Shown here: positions 5,674 to 9,624 of the stretch, piece after piece
Layout of the letters: each line of letters begins with the position of its first letter
Position numbering within the stretch: the stretch's first letter is position 1
Source of the DNA: Actinomycetales bacterium
Lineage (GTDB): Bacteria > Actinomycetota > Actinomycetes > Actinomycetales > Actinomycetaceae
Direction of reading: 5' to 3'
Length of the DNA: 9,624 nt
Assembly (NCBI GenBank): GCA_012513625.1
Contig: JAAZBW010000420.1
Span: 1 to 9,624 of the forward strand
Program-made: the position numbers and the translations under genes
The notes under the pieces: generated by a model
What the model was told of the DNA's origin: nothing
The model's database searches: none
The model's input: only the letters and a program-made list of their open reading frames with translations

Positions 5674-7695
5674 ATGAACTCCCTGACCCGTTGGCTGCGT
5701 GGCCCATGGGGGAACCCGATTATCGCGGGTTTCCTCATCCTCGTGGCGGCCGCGTTCTCGCTCTCCGTGGGCGTGAACCCGTTCTCGGGCGGCCACGCCG
5801 AGGGCCATGGCGGAATCGGCCTCGCCGGCCTCGCCTTCGACGGCCCCATGGCGCTGCTTCTCTCCGACCTGTTCATGATTGCCGCGGCGCTCGTGGCCGG
5901 GATCCCGATCATCATCAAGGCGGTGCGCGCGCTCGCCGTGAAGGTGATCGCGATCGACCTGCTCGTCTCTATCGCCGCCGTCGGCGCGCTCGTGATCGGC
6001 GAGTACTGGGAGGCCGCGGCTGTCACATTCCTGTTCTCGATCGGGCACGCGCTCGAGGCGCGCACCATGAACAAGACCCGCTCCGCGCTCGCGGAACTCG
6101 TGGCCGTGGCGCCCGATGTGGCGGTGGTCCTGCGCGATGGACACCAGCACGAGGTCCCCGCAGGGCAGGTGGAGCCCGGTGAGACCGTGCTCGTGAAGAA
6201 CGGTGCCAAGGTGCCGGTGGATGGCGTGGTGATCGGAGGCACCGGCGCTCTCGACGAGGCCTCCATCACCGGCGAGTCCATCCCCGTGGACAAGGAAGAG
6301 GGCGATCAGGTGTTCGCCGGAACCGTTTCCCACGGCGGATTCCTCCAGGTCAGGGCAGTGGGGATCGGCGCGGACACCACGCTCGCCCGCATCATCCACC
6401 GCGTTGAGGAGGCGCAGGACGCCAAGGCGCGCACCCAGACCTTCATGGAGAAGTTCTCCACCTGGTACACGCCCGGCATCATCCTGCTCGCGGCCGTCAC
6501 CGGCATCATTACTGGCGATGTGGTGCTCGCCCTCACCCTGCTGGTGATCGGCTGCCCCGGCGCCCTCGTGATCTCGATTCCGGTGGCCATCGTGGCCGGC
6601 ATCGGCCGCGGCGCCCGCGACGGCATCCTCATCAAGGGCGGCGAATACCTCGAAACCTCCGCCCGCATCTCCGCCGTGGCGCTGGACAAGACCGGCACCC
6701 TCACCGAGGGCCGCCCCCACCTCACGGACGTGGTGGCACTCGATCCCGAGATGAACCGCGCAGAGGTCCTGCGCTGGGCCGCCCGCGCCGAGGCCGGCTC
6801 CGAGCACCCGCTCGCCCGCCCGATCGTGGAGGCCGCCCAGGCCGAGCGCCTCGAGATCGCGGGCCTGCCCGAGCACACCGAGCCCGTTCCCGGCAAGGGG
6901 ATCGTGGCCGTGGTGGACGGCCGCCGCGTGGCCGTGGGCAACCTCCCACTGCTGGCCGCCGAAGACATTTCCGAGGACGGCGCCGCCGCCGAGGTGGACC
7001 GCCTCGCCGGCCAGGGACGCACCCCGATGGTGGTGGCGCTGGACGGCCGGGTCATCGGTGTGGTGGCCGTGGCGGACCGGATTCGCGACGACGCCCGCAA
7101 GATGGTGGACGGCCTCCACGCAGCGGGAGTGAAGCGCGTTGTGATGCTGACCGGGGACGCGCAGCGGGTGGCCGATGCCGTGGCCCGCGAGGCGGGTGTG
7201 GACGAGGTGCGCGCCCAGCTCCTTCCGGAGGACAAGCTGGACGTGGTGCTGGACCTGCAACGCCAGGGCCACACCGTGGCCATGGTGGGCGACGGCGTGA
7301 ACGACGCCCCCGCCCTCGCCACCGCCGATATCGGCGTGGCCATGGGTGCCGCCGGCACCGGCGTGGCAATCGAGACCGCGGACATCGCGCTCATGAAGGA
7401 CGATCTGCTGAAGCTCCCGCAGGCCATCGGCCTCGCGCGTAGCACCGTGGCCGTCATGCGGCAGAACATCGCGATCGCACTGGTCACAGTGGTGGCACTG
7501 CTGGGGGGCGTCTTCGCCGGTGGCGTGACCATGGCCGTGGGGATGCTGGTCCACGAGGGCTCCGTACTGCTGGTGATCGTGAACGCGATGCGCCTCATGC
7601 GCCGCCGGAAGGATCCCCGTACCGTCACCGCTCCCGCGAGCACCGAGTCCGTCCTGGAAGAGACAGACAGCCAGGCGACCGTGGCACGCCGCTAG
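5674..7695 (+). CDS. P1B-type heavy-metal-translocating ATPase with CPG metal-site motif and no HMA domain
   Basis: A 673-residue P-type ATPase that should export a metal ion from the cytosol using ATP. All core motifs are present: actuator TGES (199-202), phosphorylation DKTGT with Asp338, the P1B-specific nucleotide-domain His-Pro in SEHPL (H378-P379), TGD (493-495) and GDGVNDAP (539-546). Eight membrane helices can be placed: about 14-36, 58-84, 90-110, 112-128, 264-282, 284-306 and two in 597-640. The metal-site motif in helix 6 is C294-P295-G296 where Zn/Cd and Cu pumps usually have CPC, and the last helix has H627-E628-G-S and N637 instead of the Asp-x-Gly of ZntA-type pumps. There is no N-terminal HMA domain; the preceding gene supplies one separately. 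The loop after helix 1 carries two His (41, 45). The ribosome-binding site is poor (AAAGG 12 bases upstream), and the gap before it is full of hairpin-forming repeats. The substrate is unassigned; Zn, Cd, Pb, Fe or Cu are all possible. It probably acts with the HMA protein under the divergent Crp/Fnr regulator. Confidence 0.95.
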   Translation: MNSLTRWLRGPWGNPIIAGFLILVAAAFSLSVGVNPFSGGHAEGHGGIGLAGLAFDGPMALLLSDLFMIAAALVAGIPIIIKAVRALAVKVIAIDLLVSIAAVGALVIGEYWEAAAVTFLFSIGHALEARTMNKTRSALAELVAVAPDVAVVLRDGHQHEVPAGQVEPGETVLVKNGAKVPVDGVVIGGTGALDEASITGESIPVDKEEGDQVFAGTVSHGGFLQVRAVGIGADTTLARIIHRVEEAQDAKARTQTFMEKFSTWYTPGIILLAAVTGIITGDVVLALTLLVIGCPGALVISIPVAIVAGIGRGARDGILIKGGEYLETSARISAVALDKTGTLTEGRPHLTDVVALDPEMNRAEVLRWAARAEAGSEHPLARPIVEAAQAERLEIAGLPEHTEPVPGKGIVAVVDGRRVAVGNLPLLAAEDISEDGAAAEVDRLAGQGRTPMVVALDGRVIGVVAVADRIRDDARKMVDGLHAAGVKRVVMLTGDAQRVADAVAREAGVDEVRAQLLPEDKLDVVLDLQRQGHTVAMVGDGVNDAPALATADIGVAMGAAGTGVAIETADIALMKDDLLKLPQAIGLARSTVAVMRQNIAIALVTVVALLGGVFAGGVTMAVGMLVHEGSVLLVIVNAMRLMRRRKDPRTVTAPASTESVLEETDSQATVARR

Positions 7696-7792
7696 CCCGG
7701 CACACGGTCCCAGGCCGCTAACCCGGCACGCTGTCCCAGGCCGCTAACCCGGCACGCGGTCCCAGGCTGCGAGCCCGGCACACTGGTTCCAT
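7689..7792. repeat. Four 26-bp tandem repeats overlapping the ATPase stop codon
   Basis: Units at 7689-7714, 7715-7740, 7741-7766 and 7767-7792 share the core GCCCGGCACRCNGTCCCAGG; units 1-3 differ from one another at only one to three positions and unit 4 is more diverged. The first unit contains the ATPase stop codon (TAG, 7693-7695). The period is not a multiple of three. The array ends directly at the base of a terminator-like stem. It is either a VNTR in the 3' untranslated region or remnants of duplication next to a hairpin. Confidence 0.9.
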
Positions 7793-7832
7793 CGGATGGG
7801 GCGCCCCCAGAGCATCGGGGGCGCCCCATCCG
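7793..7832. terminator. Perfect 16-bp stem-loop, probable bidirectional terminator after the ATPase gene
   Basis: CGGATGGGGCGCCCCC (7793-7808) is the exact reverse complement of 7817-7832, with loop AGAGCATC. It lies 97 bases after the ATPase stop, beyond the tandem repeats. There is no T-run on either side, but very stable G+C stems of this kind commonly end actinobacterial transcription units. Confidence 0.7.
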
Positions 7833-7926
7833 CCCGCCCGTGGGTAAGCCGGCTTGCCACCCGAGCCCCGAGCGCCGCGGGGCTCGGCGTCAGCCCGAGT
7901 GGGCCCGAGCGCCCGCCCCGCGAAAA
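7833..7926. other. Structured intergenic stretch with a 10-bp hairpin
   Basis: CCGAGCCCCG (7861-7870) pairs perfectly with CGGGGCTCGG (7878-7887) around a 7-base loop, and AAGCCGGCTT (7846-7855) is a self-complementary decamer. I see no convincing gene here. Together with the flanking elements, the whole 411-base gap between the ATPase and the hydrolase is dominated by secondary structure in its first two thirds. Confidence 0.6.
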
Positions 7927-7975
7927 TCAATGGGTGGCATGTTAGGGGTCTGGCTCCTAACATGCCACCCATTGA
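7927..7975. repeat. Perfect 20-bp inverted repeat with 9-base loop
   Basis: TCAATGGGTGGCATGTTAGG (7927-7946) is the exact reverse complement of 7956-7975; the loop is GGTCTGGCT. The arms are clearly less GC-rich than the surroundings. Read on the minus strand the stem is followed by TTTT, the form of an intrinsic terminator, yet no minus-strand gene ends there, so it may instead be a small extragenic palindromic element or an operator-like structure. Confidence 0.9.
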
Positions 7976-8106
7976 GGTGACGGGAAGTCGCAGTCGGCGT
8001 GGGGGATGCCTCGAGGCCGGCGTTGAGGAGTGGGTACTCGGTCCCTCGCGGCGGACACTCCTTCGGCGAGAGAATAGGTGGCACCACCGTCCGGGGGGAC
8101 AACTCC
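7976..8106 (+). promoter_or_regulatory. Upstream region of the alpha/beta hydrolase gene
   Basis: A G-rich ribosome-binding site, GGGGGGA (8093-8099), lies about seven bases before the ATG at 8107. AGGAGTG (8026-8032) and CACTCCT (8056-8062) form a 7-bp inverted repeat that could be a regulatory site. No clear -35/-10 pair was found; GAATAG near 8070 is the most AT-rich stretch. No gene seen in these bases. Confidence 0.35.
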
Positions 8107-9624
8107 ATGAGCACCACGACCGATTCCGCCACGCACTCGTCCGACTCCGCCATCCCCGGCCCGGCAACCCGGACCGCCACGGCCCTGCGTTGGCTCCCAC
8201 CGGCCGCCATTATCGCGGCCCTGGCCGCAGGCCTCGCTCTCACCCAGCCGCTCGGCCCGATCAGCACCGCCCAGGCGTTCGCCGCCATGGCCCTCTCCCT
8301 CACGGCGGGATTCTTCTCCGTCCTCCTCGCCCCGAGCCGCTGGCTCCTCCTCGTCGGCCCCCTCCTCTTCATCTCCACCACCGAACTCACCCGGATCGGC
8401 TCCACCAGCCCCACCACCGGCGTACCAGAACTCGGCTCCTCCCTCGGAGTCGTTGCCTTCGCGGTGGGCCGCGTCATCCCGTACGCCCTGCTCATCGGCC
8501 CGATGCTGCTCGGAATCGCGCTGGGGTTCGAGACGGCGGGACATCTCGCGCGTCGTCGTCGCCCCGGAATCCCAACCCCACGCCCACTGAGGGCGCCCGG
8601 ATGGCTGGCCACGGCGCTCCTCGCGGGACTCCTCGCGTGGCTCGTGATCGCGATGGCGCGGCCCGCGAGCACTCCCCCCATCCTCGGCGCGGATGGAGAA
8701 CCCCTCCCCAACAGCATTGCCGAACTCACCGCCGTGGAACTGGGCGGGCACGAGCAGGCGCTCATGATCCGCGGCCGGAGCGCGGACAATCCGGTGCTGC
8801 TGTACCTGCACGGCGGGCCCGGCGGCACGGACATCGGGGCCATGCGGCGGGACACCGGGCTGGAGGAGAGCTTCGTGGTGGTGACCTGGGACCAGCGCGG
8901 TTCCGGCCGCTCGACGGCGGCGCTTGAGCCACGCGAAACGCTCACCGTGGAGCAACTCGTGGCGGACACGATCGAGCTCGCCGAGTACCTGTGCGAGCGG
9001 TTCGGTGAGGAGCGGATCTACCTGGTGGGGCAGTCGTGGGGGTCGCTGCTGGCGGTGCTCACGGCGGAGGAGCGGCCGGACCTGTTCGCAGCCGTGGTCG
9101 GTGTGGGACAGATTGTCTCGATCCCCGAGACCGACCGCGCCTTCTGGGAGGACTCACTCGCCTGGGCGGAGGACTCGGGAAACGTGGCGCTCGCGGAGCA
9201 GCTGCGGGCGAACGGGCCGCCGCCGTACGAGGACGTGGGGTTGTACGCGCACGCGGCAAGCACGGAGCACCAGTGGAATCCGTACCCGGAGTTCAATCCG
9301 AACAACGAGATGCCGGCCATCCTTTTCGTGCCCGAGTACACCTTCATGGATCGCGTGAACGCGTTCCGCGGATTTCTGGAGGCCGCGGCGGTGCTGTACC
9401 CGCAGGCGCAGTCCGTGGACCTGCGCGTGGATGCCCCCGGGTTGGAGTTGCCGTACGTGATGGTGCTCGGTGAGTATGAGGCGCGTGGGCGGGTGGAGCC
9501 GGCGCAGGAGTGGTTTGGCTCGCTCGCGGCTCCCCTGAAGTTGAAGTTCGAGTTCGACGCCGCCGGCCACCGCGCCAACTTCGACCAGCCCGCGGATTTT
9601 GCGGCCGTGATGCAGGAGTTGATC
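8107..9624 (+). CDS. Membrane-anchored alpha/beta hydrolase, prolyl-aminopeptidase (S33)-like, runs off right edge
   Basis: 506 codons are visible with no stop before the edge. The first ~185 residues hold about five membrane helices (near 29-49, 57-75, 79-93, 113-140, 165-183), followed by an alpha/beta hydrolase domain from about residue 205. An odd number of helices would place the catalytic domain outside if the N-terminus is inside. The domain shows HGGPGG (235-240, oxyanion region), WDQRGSGRS (261-269) typical of peptidase family S33, the nucleophile elbow GQSWGS with Ser310, and a terminal GHRANF with His488. Where S33 enzymes usually have G-x-x-D supplying the catalytic acid, this one reads G455-E-Y-E458, so the acid may be Glu or lie elsewhere. 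Family members release N-terminal proline or hydrolyse other small amides and esters; the substrate is unknown. The domain already extends past the catalytic His, so only a short C-terminal piece is probably missing. The start is supported by GGGGGGA about seven bases upstream. It is separated from the ATPase by strong hairpins, so it is probably its own transcription unit. Confidence 0.92.
   Translation, partial: MSTTTDSATHSSDSAIPGPATRTATALRWLPPAAIIAALAAGLALTQPLGPISTAQAFAAMALSLTAGFFSVLLAPSRWLLLVGPLLFISTTELTRIGSTSPTTGVPELGSSLGVVAFAVGRVIPYALLIGPMLLGIALGFETAGHLARRRRPGIPTPRPLRAPGWLATALLAGLLAWLVIAMARPASTPPILGADGEPLPNSIAELTAVELGGHEQALMIRGRSADNPVLLYLHGGPGGTDIGAMRRDTGLEESFVVVTWDQRGSGRSTAALEPRETLTVEQLVADTIELAEYLCERFGEERIYLVGQSWGSLLAVLTAEERPDLFAAVVGVGQIVSIPETDRAFWEDSLAWAEDSGNVALAEQLRANGPPPYEDVGLYAHAASTEHQWNPYPEFNPNNEMPAILFVPEYTFMDRVNAFRGFLEAAAVLYPQAQSVDLRVDAPGLELPYVMVLGEYEARGRVEPAQEWFGSLAAPLKLKFEFDAAGHRANFDQPADFAAVMQELI

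Noticed and set aside
5103..6293. 396-residue minus-strand open frame spanning the HMA gene and the start of the ATPase
   Set aside because: It crosses two convincing plus-strand genes and the repeat region and has no domain signature; it is a shadow frame.
5611..7554. 647-residue minus-strand open frame opposite the P1B ATPase
   Set aside because: The sequence is His/Gly/Asp/Ala-rich low complexity with no motifs, while the plus strand holds every P-type ATPase motif in order.
7689..7832. CRISPR-like array after the ATPase
   Set aside because: The 26-bp units are directly adjacent with no unique spacers and no cas genes are present, so this is a tandem repeat.
7927..7975. Insertion sequence ends
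   Set aside because: The inverted arms are separated by only nine bases with no transposase between or beside them, so at most it is a palindromic repeat element, not an IS.
7854..8955. Long frames on both strands covering the hydrolase N-terminal half
   Set aside because: They read through the perfect inverted repeat and contain Arg/Pro-rich low-complexity sequence; the frame from 8107 has hydrophobic helices followed by S33 motifs.

Overview
This window is very GC-rich DNA in which protein-coding frames strongly prefer G or C at third positions, start sites without a ribosome-binding site appear, and TANNNT-type -10 boxes are seen. That, together with the gene families, suggests a high-GC Gram-positive (Actinomycetota), plausibly of the Micrococcales type. 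This is an inference from style; no rRNA or marker gene is present. No transposase, integrase, tRNA, rRNA or CRISPR array was seen.

Layout. On the minus strand, from right to left: a Crp/Fnr-family regulator (4225-5106), a large polytopic membrane protein ending in a patatin-like lipase domain (691-4152), and the 5' part of a LacI-family regulator that runs off the left edge (1-607). On the plus strand: a small heavy-metal-associated (HMA) metallochaperone-like protein (5271-5507), a P1B-type metal-transporting ATPase without its own HMA domain (5674-7695), and a membrane-anchored alpha/beta hydrolase of the prolyl-aminopeptidase (S33) type that runs off the right edge (8107-9624).

The most coherent unit is the divergent crp/fnr - HMA - ATPase group. 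The regulator has an FNR-type recognition helix (E254, S257, R258). Between the divergent genes lies a palindrome, TTGACGCCCGTCAT (5178-5191), of the form this helix type should bind. If the -10 box at 5214-5219 is correct, the palindrome is centred at -41.5, the classical class II activator position. The ATPase carries Cys-Pro-Gly instead of the usual Cys-Pro-Cys in its metal-site helix and a His-Glu-Gly-Ser in its last helix, with its metal-binding domain supplied as a separate protein. This looks like a small self-regulated metal (or metal/redox) efflux system whose substrate I cannot assign.

The intergenic DNA is unusually structured. There is an in-frame duplicated 36-bp palindrome-bearing repeat inside the regulator's N-terminus, a direct/inverted repeat array between the HMA and ATPase genes that can form alternative long hairpins, four 26-bp tandem repeats beginning at the ATPase stop codon, a perfect 16-bp terminator-like stem, a 10-bp stem, and a perfect 20-bp inverted repeat before the hydrolase. 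A heptanucleotide tandem repeat also directly follows the stop codon of the patatin gene.
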